In this document: positions 38,544-45,551 of the stretch, piece after piece
How the letters are laid out: each line of letters begins with the position of its first letter
Position numbering within the stretch: position 1 is the first letter of the stretch
NCBI RefSeq assembly: GCF_011059105.1
Contig: NZ_JAALLS010000023.1
Location: forward strand, 1 to 64,000
Source of the DNA: Fodinibius halophilus
GTDB taxonomy: Bacteria; Bacteroidota; Rhodothermia; Balneolales; Balneolaceae
Length of the DNA stretch: 64,000 bases
Direction: 5' to 3'
Made by a program: the position numbers and the translations under genes
Notes under the pieces: model-generated
Databases searched by the model: none
Told to the model about the DNA's origin: nothing
The model's input: only the letters and a program-made list of their open reading frames with translations

Positions 38544-38891
38544 ATGGCATTCAGGCAAAAAGAACTAAAAAATTGGGAGCCAATTATTGCCTCCTACATC
38601 GACGAAGAAAGACCTCCCAAAAAGATTCGACCTAAAATTGATCTTGGTTATACTATTAAAGAACAAAGTATCATCATCTATACCATACGTCCCAAATTGG
38701 ATCAACCGAAGGAAAAGATGAAGATACCGGCTGCTAAAATCACTTGGGGTAGAAGACAGCAAATATGGAAGATTTATTGGCAACGGGCTGATATGAATTG
38801 GCACAGTTATGACCCATTACCCCAAACAGATAAACTTGAAAAGTTTATCGAGGAGTTGAAAGAGGATCCCTATGCCTGTTTTTGGGGATAA
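38544..38891 (+). CDS. DUF3024 domain protein
   Basis: A 115-residue cytoplasmic protein. The DUF3024 features are visible: an N-terminal helix with an RPPKKIRPKIDLGY segment, beta strands around IIIYTIRP, and the WKIYWQRADMNWHSYDP motif near 76-92, ending with ACFWG. The length fits the family. Members are often found beside mobile or defence genes but have no established biochemical role. It is a single-gene unit with its own promoter, just left of the tRNA-fragment island edge. Confidence 0.8.
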   Translation: MAFRQKELKNWEPIIASYIDEERPPKKIRPKIDLGYTIKEQSIIIYTIRPKLDQPKEKMKIPAAKITWGRRQQIWKIYWQRADMNWHSYDPLPQTDKLEKFIEELKEDPYACFWG

Positions 38892-39026
38892 ATTTCAGTT
38901 CTAAATATAGTGAAAGTATTAACCCCCTCTTATACACTGCTTAAGTGATACAAATTGAGAAAATGACATCCTATATTTTTCTGATATAACGAATTATCAC
39001 TCTCCCCAAGCCCCCTTTGGACTGAG

Positions 39027-39073
39027 CTCCCAGAAAGCCCTGTACCCTTTGGGTATCTGCACTGGGAGTTTTT
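39027..39073 (+). terminator. Terminator-like double hairpin
   Basis: The outer stem CTCCCAG / CTGGGAG encloses a small inner stem TACCC-TTT-GGGTA, followed by five T residues. It lies 136 bases after the DUF3024 stop, so it may end that transcript. Confidence 0.55.
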
Positions 39074-39210
39074 ACCATGGCATCATCTCAGACAAGATAT
39101 ACTTTGGCTCTCCTCCCAACTCTTTTCACTGTTTATTTGATCGGATCTATATTGGGTCCCTTTTTTAGCTAATTTTTATACTATTTAAAGAGCTTGGAAG
39201 GTAAAGAAAA

Positions 39211-39258
39211 GTGGCCCGGCAGGATTCGAACCGCGAAGCACTGCTTCGCAACATGAGG
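39211..39258 (-). repeat. Broken tRNA 3'-end fragment (att-like copy 1)
   Basis: The reverse strand shows a T-loop and acceptor end (GGTTCGAATCCTGCCGGGCC, 39213-39232), but the 5' side of the T-stem does not pair and no matching 5' acceptor strand exists. It shares 20 identical bases with the next copy. Confidence 0.55.
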
Positions 39259-39340
39259 ACCGGATCTTAAAACCTGGCATAAGCCTTGTGTGGGAGTAAG
39301 TAATACGAGATCGCTAAAGTCGAAGGGGAGGGTAATAAAT

Positions 39341-39384
39341 GTGGGCCCGGCAGGATTCGAACCTGCGACCAATCGATTATGAGT
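39341..39384 (-). repeat. tRNA 3'-half fragment with CAU anticodon loop (att-like copy 2)
   Basis: The reverse strand reads CTCATAA (an anticodon loop with CAU), then a perfectly paired T-arm (GCAGG-TTCGAAT-CCTGC) and the acceptor 3' strand CGGGCCC plus A. The 5' half of a tRNA, which should begin GGGCCCG, is absent. This is the usual mark left when an element integrates at the 3' end of a tRNA gene, here probably tRNA-Met or tRNA-Ile(CAU). The intact gene should be at the other end of the island. Confidence 0.65.
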
Positions 39385-39608
39385 GTAGTTCATAATTGGC
39401 CATATGGATTATAGAGGCCGATTTATGACTATTGTGTACCCACTAATGTACCAACTTTTCGTATCACTGGTGAAGACTCTTCATAAAGTATTTTAAATCA
39501 GATGATAGTTGTGCGGGTATAAATCCCCCTATTTGGGAGTCACTTAATAACAGAATATTCCAGAGTAGCGCGTATTGCCTATCTTATTTTAATTGGAAAA
39601 AACTCGCA

Positions 39609-39661
39609 TGTTCATTAATTTACCTCGTTCACGTAACGTGAACATAAATAAAAAATGAACA
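39609..39661. promoter_or_regulatory. AbiE operator copy 1 (nested palindromes)
   Basis: The inner palindrome GTTCACG-TAA-CGTGAAC (39627-39643) is flanked by the outer half-sites TGTTCA (39609-39614) and TGAACA (39656-39661). It ends 1 base before the abiEi ATG. AbiEi proteins are known to bind inverted repeats at their own promoter, so this is a likely autoregulatory operator. Confidence 0.7.
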
Positions 39662-39662
39662 T

Positions 39663-40658
39663 ATGGAAGCCAATATATTTCCCATAACACAAGAAAACCT
39701 AGAAAAGGTAACTCAATTTAAGCTAGAGATTGGGGAACAGAAAAAGTATATCCAAAATGGATATCAAGTTGATGCAAAGATAAAGCTTCACCTTCCAGAT
39801 GAGACATTAGAATTCTTTGCAGAAATCAAGAAAGAGGTCCGAACCCACCAACTACCCAGAATTTATGAGTTGGCACAAAACAATAAGCCATTTCTGTTAA
39901 TTGGAGGACAAATTTTTCCCACTATAAAAGAGAAGCTTAAAGATAAAGGAATCAACTGGATTGATGGAGCTGGTAACATGTATATCAGAACCAAAGATCA
40001 CTTTCTTTTTGTGGACCACAATAAGACCTATCGTGTCAAAAAAGAAAAAGATCGAGCCTTTACTAAAACGGGTTTAAAAGTACTCTTCCTATTTCTTCGC
40101 GATGAAAAGTGGCTTCAAAAAACCTATAGAGAAATCGCCGAAGCTGCAGATGTTGCGTTGGGTACCATCGGTTATGTTATCAATGGACTTGAGAAGAGAA
40201 ATTATCTAGTTAAAAAGAACGAAAAGAATAATCAGCTAGTACGCAAAGATGAATTAATTGATGAATGGATCGGTGCCTATGAAACAGAGCTAAAACCTAA
40301 GCTACATAAAGGTACGTTTGCATTCATTGATAAAGAAGAGGCTGCTAATTGGAAAAAGATGGAACTTGATGACCAAACAGTCTGGGGTGGTGAGGCCGGT
40401 GCAGATTTACTAACCGGAATGCTAAGGCCACAGGATCTGACTCTTTATACCACCCATACCAAGGCTAATATAATGAAAAAATTTAGACTAAAGCCTGATC
40501 CTGATGGTACTGTCCAGGTCTATGAGCCATTCTGGAATACCAAAACAGAGAATGAAACTGCCCCGCCTTTGGCTATCTACGCAGACTTGATTTTGACGGG
40601 TGATGAACGCAATTTTAACATAGCTGAAAGAATATATGGCGAATTCATACAAGATTAA
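39663..40658 (+). CDS. abiEi: AbiEi-family antitoxin / transcriptional autoregulator
   Basis: A 331-residue cytoplasmic protein of the type IV toxin-antitoxin AbiEi family (AbiEi_2 type). The N-terminal part carries a beta-rich domain (FFAEIKKEVRTHQLPRIYEL, PFLLIGGQIFPTIKEKL), then a winged helix-turn-helix at about 150-190 (TYREIAEAADVALGTIGYVI, GLEKRNYLV) and the C-terminal antitoxin part (WGGEAGADLL, LTLYTT). The nested palindromes just upstream should be its binding site. The stop overlaps the toxin start by 23 bases, so translation is coupled. Known for the family: antitoxin and toxin proteins do not bind each other, and the pair gives abortive phage infection and element stabilisation. 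Confidence 0.88.
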   Translation: MEANIFPITQENLEKVTQFKLEIGEQKKYIQNGYQVDAKIKLHLPDETLEFFAEIKKEVRTHQLPRIYELAQNNKPFLLIGGQIFPTIKEKLKDKGINWIDGAGNMYIRTKDHFLFVDHNKTYRVKKEKDRAFTKTGLKVLFLFLRDEKWLQKTYREIAEAADVALGTIGYVINGLEKRNYLVKKNEKNNQLVRKDELIDEWIGAYETELKPKLHKGTFAFIDKEEAANWKKMELDDQTVWGGEAGADLLTGMLRPQDLTLYTTHTKANIMKKFRLKPDPDGTVQVYEPFWNTKTENETAPPLAIYADLILTGDERNFNIAERIYGEFIQD

Positions 40659-41475
40659 GTTGTCTAGCTTTAATCATCAAGGGCTAGAGGAAGTTATTCA
40701 AACACTCGAAACAGTTTTTCAAAAGTTTGATGTAGATTTTTATATCATTGGTGCGTTAGCAAAGGATATGTGGTTGGCTCAAGAGAAAATTCAATCCAGA
40801 GCTACAAAAGATGTTGATTTAGCAGTATTTATTTCGGAATCCGGGGATTATGATGAGATAAAATCTATCCTTATCAAAGAGCACGGTTTTGAAGAAGTAT
40901 CAACGAATGCCTTTGCCTTACTGACTCCCTATGGTTATCCCGTTGACCTGCTGCCATTTGGATCCGTGGAAATTGATGAAGCAGTAGAAGTGGAGGGAGA
41001 CGGACTTACAAAGGTTCACGTTAATGGCTTTAAGGAGATATACCAAGAAGGTCTGGCACCAATCTTAACTGATGAAGGCCTTACTTTTAAAATTGCTTCT
41101 CTTGCTTCAATTGTATTACTGAAACTGATTGCCTTTGATGACCGCCCGGAGAAACGTACTCATGACATCAAAGATGTTGGTATTATTATTCACCACTATT
41201 TTCACATTGAGGACAAGCTAATTTACGACAAACACAATGATCTATTTGATAACGAAAATTTAGAGTTGGAGGATATCGCTGCCCACGTAATAGGACGAGA
41301 GTTAAAACCTTTGCTGGTTTCAAATAAATCGTTGCAAGATCGCACATTGAATATTCTTTCTTTATCAAAAAAATATCATCAGAGAATTCCTGAGTTGATA
41401 GCACAAGGGGGATCATTTACTACCGACAAAATAAAGGAGTTGTTTAATAGAATTGCACAAGGCATAGAGCAGTAA
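40636..41475 (+). CDS. abiEii: AbiEii-family nucleotidyltransferase toxin
   Basis: A 279-residue cytoplasmic toxin of the AbiEii/AbiGii nucleotidyltransferase family. The active-site signature is present: G39 in IIGALAKDM and the metal-binding D59/D61 in TKDVDLAV, then PVDLLPFG at about 100-107 as the third carboxylate strand. Relatives inactivate tRNA by adding nucleotides to its 3' end. The ATG lies inside the end of abiEi (23-base overlap). A second copy of the operator follows 15 bases after the stop. The key residues look intact, so the toxin is probably active. Confidence 0.88.
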   Translation: MANSYKIKLSSFNHQGLEEVIQTLETVFQKFDVDFYIIGALAKDMWLAQEKIQSRATKDVDLAVFISESGDYDEIKSILIKEHGFEEVSTNAFALLTPYGYPVDLLPFGSVEIDEAVEVEGDGLTKVHVNGFKEIYQEGLAPILTDEGLTFKIASLASIVLLKLIAFDDRPEKRTHDIKDVGIIIHHYFHIEDKLIYDKHNDLFDNENLELEDIAAHVIGRELKPLLVSNKSLQDRTLNILSLSKKYHQRIPELIAQGGSFTTDKIKELFNRIAQGIEQ

Positions 41476-41490
41476 GTACTATTGCCCTTT

Positions 41491-41543
41491 TGTTCACTAA
41501 TTTTACATGTTCACGAAACGTGAACGTAAGGAAATAATGAACA
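41491..41543. promoter_or_regulatory. AbiE operator copy 2, downstream of the toxin
   Basis: TGTTCA (41491-41496), GTTCACG-AAA-CGTGAAC (41509-41525) and TGAACA (41538-41543) have exactly the same spacing as copy 1, and 43 of 53 positions are identical. No plus-strand gene starts behind it; the next gene is convergent. Confidence 0.7.
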
Positions 41544-41648
41544 ATATTAGGCAGTAACTCACTACCTAATACAAACGAAAAAGCGAACATGCACTCTTTG
41601 GTTATATACGACCTGTTTCTTGTTACAACTCTAAGTCTATCACTAGTA

Positions 41649-42752
41649 TTAAGCTAACTTGGGGATAAGATCATTTAACTTTTCGGCTACCTCCTCAGGC
41701 TTTTCCCCATAATCAAAATATTCAATTATTATACTTCCCGACCTATTGTCTTTATGCCCTTCCCGATTTGCAATGTCACTTCCCAACCTACTTTCAATAA
41801 ATTGGCGAAATATTTTTTCATCTGTTGACTTCCGATCCCAAATCTCCATCCGATATTCTTTAGGTGTAAGGCGTAATTTAATCTGTATTTTATATTCACT
41901 TCCCTCCCAGTTAACCACTCTTTGAAAAGACCTGACATACTTAAGTTTACCTTTTTCGGTGTATGTTGAAGAGCTAAAACCGGTACCTTCTAAGGTTACT
42001 AATTCTTCCACTTCATCAGCCTTGGCCTCAATTTCTTTTTTAAATTTCTTGAATGCATTGTTATAAAGGGATTCAACCTCCTCCCTATTTTCACTCAGAA
42101 AATTTATAAACTCCATTGTTAGCTGTGTTCTTTTATTCATATTCCGAATGGTCTTGATTAAGTCTCTAAGATATATACCAACTTTAGCATCAGCTTTGGG
42201 TATAACCTCATCTAACCTGCCTTCCAACTGATCGAAAAAAGCATCATAGGTTATAAATTTGAATTCATTCTCTTCCCAATCCTCAGGCTTTTCCTTTTGC
42301 CCCAGTGATAACACAATAAACGTATACTGGTGATCTGGATATTCTCTCTTAATATAGTCTTGATAATCCTGTAGATCATTGTGATACAGATGATGATAGA
42401 TTTTATTTTCGATTGCTATACATCGATTCTCAGTTTCTATGACCAGGTCAATCCGATTATTCTTTTTAGTGGTCACTTCCCTTTCAACGTTCAATACCGA
42501 AGAATCAGATGGCATGCTAGAGCTTTCCTCCCCATCTACTGTATCCAACAGTGATTCAACAAATATCGAAGAGAAGCCGTGATCATAGTCAGATTTTAAA
42601 AAGAATTGAAGAACGTTACTGATTACATCCTCATAGTGAGGATACCCGGATATTTCAAAAATGGTGGGCATATATTTCGGGATAGGATCCAGATCCTTAA
42701 ACTTCGATAATAACTCTTTTACTTTTGTAAGTTCATCTTCTGTTATTCTCAT
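41649..42752 (-). CDS. PD-(D/E)XK nuclease family protein
   Basis: A 367-residue cytoplasmic protein with a PDDEXK_4-type nuclease core: E41 in the first helix (HYEDVISNVLQFFL), D102 in NRIDLVIE and E115-x-K117 in CIAIENKIYH. The catalytic residues are therefore intact. A helical middle and a C-terminal beta domain with no known motif follow. It is read towards the AbiE pair. The 33 bases before its ATG are preceded by the orphan tail of another protein (42786-42962). Proteins of this family are common in defence islands, but the target is unknown. Confidence 0.78.
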   Translation of the reverse strand: MRITEDELTKVKELLSKFKDLDPIPKYMPTIFEISGYPHYEDVISNVLQFFLKSDYDHGFSSIFVESLLDTVDGEESSSMPSDSSVLNVEREVTTKKNNRIDLVIETENRCIAIENKIYHHLYHNDLQDYQDYIKREYPDHQYTFIVLSLGQKEKPEDWEENEFKFITYDAFFDQLEGRLDEVIPKADAKVGIYLRDLIKTIRNMNKRTQLTMEFINFLSENREEVESLYNNAFKKFKKEIEAKADEVEELVTLEGTGFSSSTYTEKGKLKYVRSFQRVVNWEGSEYKIQIKLRLTPKEYRMEIWDRKSTDEKIFRQFIESRLGSDIANREGHKDNRSGSIIIEYFDYGEKPEEVAEKLNDLIPKLA

Positions 42753-42785
42753 TATAACTATGTCTTTTGTTCAGTTGAATGGAGT

Positions 42786-42962
42786 TTAGATGATGGGGGC
42801 ATCAAATCCAATATTCTTTGATTTATATCCATTAGACGCCCCATTCGAAACACAAATTTCTGCCAATGTCATCGGCTCTTCAGGCTGAATATCTCTCCCC
42901 AGTTGTTCGGCAATCTCTTTTAGCTTTTCCAGGTTGAATCTTCTTAAACTTGTGCATTCCCT
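42786..42962 (-). pseudogene. Orphan C-terminal protein tail 2 (TLAEIC/IGF family)
   Basis: An open frame of 58 codons without a start codon encodes a helical segment and then EEPMTLAEICVSNG, ending NIGFDAPII. Upstream, another frame (KGMHKFKKIQPGK) looks coding, so a frameshift probably broke the gene. It matches the tail at 44027-44179 in TLAEIC, an aromatic residue and IGF at identical spacing. It seems to be the remains of a gene that preceded the nuclease gene. Confidence 0.5.
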
Positions 42963-42983
42963 TCAAGCGGCCATCACGTTGCT

Positions 42984-44006
42984 TTAGAACTTAGACAAAT
43001 TCCATTTTATATGCGGTGAATCCCTAATCACAACTTTAACTTCGTCAAGAAGATCTTTTGTTATAGCTACCAGACGATCTTTAGGTGATTTATCCCCAAC
43101 CAATTGTATAAGAGTTTGTTCGAACTTAATAGCCAAGCCTTCTCTAGTCTGCTCTACATATTCTTGATCATAATATTTATAAGCATAAGATGCTATCTCA
43201 TTATATTGGTCTTGGTATTTACTTACATAGATATGGGCCCTAATACATGGAGTGCTCCGAAGATAAATACCTAGACCAATTTCAGAATAACCTTTTCCTT
43301 TAATAACCGACTTATTTAAGATAATCCACCGCTTCTTCACTTTTAATTGGTTGAATAAAGATGCTTCAAAAGTTTCTAGAAACTCTGATTTAATAACTTC
43401 CATCATTCCATGAACCATTTCATATAAATCTGGTAGGAGAGTCAATGATTGTAAGTCCTCTTTCGTCATCTCTCGCATCGCTCCTAATCTAAGTTCGTTG
43501 AGAAACTGTAAATAAGAATCTACAAGTGCATTTGAGCTACTGAATTTGCAAAGCATTTCGCATACTTGGGACCAGAATATCCTATTAATGACTAGTTTAC
43601 GATTACGAGCGTAGCTCAGCCTTTCAAGCCCCTTAACATAGTCTTTGGTAAGATTTATTAGTCGAACTTCTAAATCGTTATGCTTTCGCTTGAGTTTATT
43701 TAATAGAATGTGATACTTCCACAGCTGGTTTTCGTCTTGTTTGGTATCTATATTGAGCTTGATAAAAATTAATGTCGAAAAACCAGCAATTTCAATATCA
43801 ACTAGACAGTCATCTTCCGGATATAAAACTTCAGCCTTTATAACGGCTTCTGAAATATTCATTTGAATAACATCTTGCAAAAAAACACTTTTGATTTCTT
43901 CATTTTCATTTAGAAGAGCTACTAATCCTCCTGCAATGAACCGTTCTGTTGGCGAAGTCGAACGTTGCGTCGTTTCAGTAAATAAGTTGTGCAAATGGGT
44001 TAACAT
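42984..44006 (-). CDS. PD-(D/E)XK-like protein, probably lacking the catalytic Glu
   Basis: A 340-residue cytoplasmic protein that I can place only by fold hints. Residues 58-97 read like a nuclease core: D70 in CLVDIEIAG, a strand with K83 (LIFIKLNID), then NQLWKY at 93-98, which is common in PDDEXK proteins. The Glu of the E-x-K motif is replaced by F81, so cleavage activity is doubtful. The N-terminal ERFIAGGLVALLNENEE helix is also typical of such families. It is preceded by an orphan TLAEIC tail whose stop is 20 bases before the ATG. The rest is helical. The function is unknown. Confidence 0.55.
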   Translation of the reverse strand: MLTHLHNLFTETTQRSTSPTERFIAGGLVALLNENEEIKSVFLQDVIQMNISEAVIKAEVLYPEDDCLVDIEIAGFSTLIFIKLNIDTKQDENQLWKYHILLNKLKRKHNDLEVRLINLTKDYVKGLERLSYARNRKLVINRIFWSQVCEMLCKFSSSNALVDSYLQFLNELRLGAMREMTKEDLQSLTLLPDLYEMVHGMMEVIKSEFLETFEASLFNQLKVKKRWIILNKSVIKGKGYSEIGLGIYLRSTPCIRAHIYVSKYQDQYNEIASYAYKYYDQEYVEQTREGLAIKFEQTLIQLVGDKSPKDRLVAITKDLLDEVKVVIRDSPHIKWNLSKF

Positions 44007-44026
44007 ATTACTAATTATTTGTGCTT

Positions 44027-44179
44027 TTAACCTTGTGATTCTGTGAACCCAATTTGTGTAGAATGGTATTCCCGGTTTTTGCTTTTATTAGAACATATTT
44101 CAGCTAAAGTTATAGGACCATCCACATCAATATCTTTTCTTAGTGATTGTTCACTTGTAATGTAAAAGGGTAAACCGTA
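44027..44179 (-). pseudogene. Orphan C-terminal protein tail 1 (TLAEIC/IGF family)
   Basis: A 50-codon open frame with no start reads YGLPFYITSEQ, then DGPITLAEIC and, 13 residues later, IGF. It is homologous to the tail at 42786-42962. Its 5' part is missing; the divergent WYL gene begins 34 bases upstream, so an insertion or deletion may have removed it. Confidence 0.5.
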
Positions 44180-44213
44180 TTATAAATACTGTTTACTAAT
44201 TTAACTGGTTTTT

Positions 44214-45167
44214 ATGTCTAAAAGAGCTTACCTGCGATACCAAGTCATTGATGAATGTTTAACGAGGCGATCGATGAAATATCCATCTCCCAAGAAACTA
44301 ATGGAGGTAATTGAAAGGGTTCTTGATCAGAGAATAGCAAAAGAAACGCTGCTAAAGGATATCCGAGCGATGAAGAAATCAGCTGATCTTGGCTTTGATG
44401 CTCCTATCAAGTATTCACGCTCACATAGAGGGTATTACTATGATGATCCCAATTATACCATCAAGAAGTTCCCGGTAGAATATGAAGAGATTGAATCAGC
44501 TCAATTTGCCCTGACCTTGTTAAATCAAAGCGGGGCTCTGCCTTATCTCAACAGGTTCAAAAATTTTATAGAACGAGCAGTTACATTTGCCCAGGTCGAA
44601 AACCAACTAAAGGGAGATTTATCAGAATATATTAAGTTTGAAGAGCCCGTTGAGGTAGAAGGACTTACATGGATCCAGCCGCTGGTAAATGCCATTGAAC
44701 TTAAGAAAGTAATAGTAATTACCTACCGATCTATTAGCGGCCAAAGCACCAAAACTCGGAGACTGCATCCGTATCTACTTAAAGAGTACGATGACCGGTG
44801 GTACGTCTATGGTTTTGATGAGGAGACCGAAGAGGAACGTATCTTTGGGCTAGACCGCATCCAGGATCTTGAAACTGACAAAGGCGGCGAGTATCGTTAT
44901 TTCTCCGGGGACAGGGAGGAAATCTTTAAACACACCTTAGGAGTAAGCCGATTTGTGGGAGATCCCCAAGAGATTATACTTCAGTTTTTCTATCCTCAAT
45001 CTGAATACATCCTGACTAAACCTATCCATGATTCCCAAGAGGTAATTGACCAAGATGATGAGTCAATCACCATAAAGTTATATCTGCGGATTAATTATGA
45101 GCTACGAGCGCTTATCAGAAGCTATGGAGACCAGGTGGAGGTCCTGAAACCAACCCCTCTTAAATAA
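44214..45167 (+). CDS. WYL-domain transcriptional regulator
   Basis: A 317-residue cytoplasmic regulator. An N-terminal winged helix (about 1-75; ETLLKDIRAMK recognition region) is followed by the WYL domain (about 150-225; LKKVIVITYRS, TRRLHPYLLKEYDDRWYVYG) and a WCX-type C-terminal domain (about 245-317). WYL regulators bind nucleic-acid-type ligands through basic pockets and often control defence systems. It is divergent from the minus-strand nuclease genes, with about 200 bases between, and could regulate those or the other defence genes of the island (inference). Confidence 0.85.
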   Translation: MSKRAYLRYQVIDECLTRRSMKYPSPKKLMEVIERVLDQRIAKETLLKDIRAMKKSADLGFDAPIKYSRSHRGYYYDDPNYTIKKFPVEYEEIESAQFALTLLNQSGALPYLNRFKNFIERAVTFAQVENQLKGDLSEYIKFEEPVEVEGLTWIQPLVNAIELKKVIVITYRSISGQSTKTRRLHPYLLKEYDDRWYVYGFDEETEEERIFGLDRIQDLETDKGGEYRYFSGDREEIFKHTLGVSRFVGDPQEIILQFFYPQSEYILTKPIHDSQEVIDQDDESITIKLYLRINYELRALIRSYGDQVEVLKPTPLK

Positions 45168-45309
45168 CTTGGGGCTTAGCTATTTAAGAGCTGAATACTA
45201 AGGCTAACTGGACATTTTAAGGCCAATTAACCCATTATTTAGAAGAAGGACAACGAGTAGCCTTTTCTCGCTTAAGCCCACTTATTAAAGTCTTACTCTT
45301 CCTTATTTT

Positions 45310-45447
45310 GACCGGTCATTTGGCCGGACATATGGCCGATTCCTTTTTTGCGATAAGTTCATGATATATATGAACTTACAAAAATATTATATCCCAAAAA
45401 TATGTATATATGGCCGGTTTATTGGCCGGTTCTATTACCAGTTAATA
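45310..45447. repeat. Two clusters of three 12-bp GGCCGG repeats
   Basis: Cluster 1 is GACCGGTCATTT, GGCCGGACATAT, GGCCGATTCCTT (45310-45345). Cluster 2 is GGCCGGTTTATT, GGCCGGTTCTAT, TACCAGTTAATA (45412-45447). They are separated by 66 bases containing a palindrome. Confidence 0.6.
45355..45377. repeat. Palindrome between the 12-bp repeat clusters
   Basis: AAGTTCAT (45355-45362) and ATGAACTT (45370-45377) are perfect 8-base arms around GATATAT. The GTTCA/TGAAC core is like the AbiE operator half-site, but the CACG part is absent. Confidence 0.45.
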
Positions 45448-45551
45448 AATGATATCTTGGGTTTTAATCAGCTGCGATAATGACAAGGTGTGTTAGTGTG
45501 GTTTCTGGGGGATAGTTCCCAATTCATCTGTTTCTAGTCATCCTGTTTTTG

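Larger units (their letters stand above)
38892..39662. other. 771-base region with terminator and island edge
   Basis: It contains a terminator-like hairpin (39027-39073), two tRNA 3'-end fragments (listed separately) and the AbiE operator. Between 39400 and 39600 on the minus strand are two near copies of GGTACA (within ACCCACTAATGTACC at about 39437-39451), reminiscent of recombinase arm sites, but no integrase reading frame remains. Confidence 0.45.
45168..45551. other. 384-base convergent intergenic region with 12-bp repeats
   Basis: Two clusters of GGCCGG-type repeats and a palindrome (both listed separately) lie between the WYL gene and the convergent DUF4105 gene. On the minus strand the repeats read N-R-P-I-N-R-P (45387-45431) and N-R-P-Y-V-R-P (45303-45341), each ending at a stop, so they may be the relic of a repeat-bearing gene end. 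Confidence 0.45.

Noticed and set aside
39181-39393. 70-codon minus-strand frame over the tRNA fragments
   Set aside because: The start reads through tRNA-derived sequence (VAGSNPAGPT is the typical translated T-arm), so it is not a protein.
39341-39420. A complete tRNA gene
   Set aside because: The sequence upstream of the anticodon arm does not pair with the acceptor strand or form a D-arm; only the 3' half is present.
45310-45447. CRISPR or plasmid origin
   Set aside because: There are only three 12-bp units per cluster, with no replication protein or cas gene in the window.
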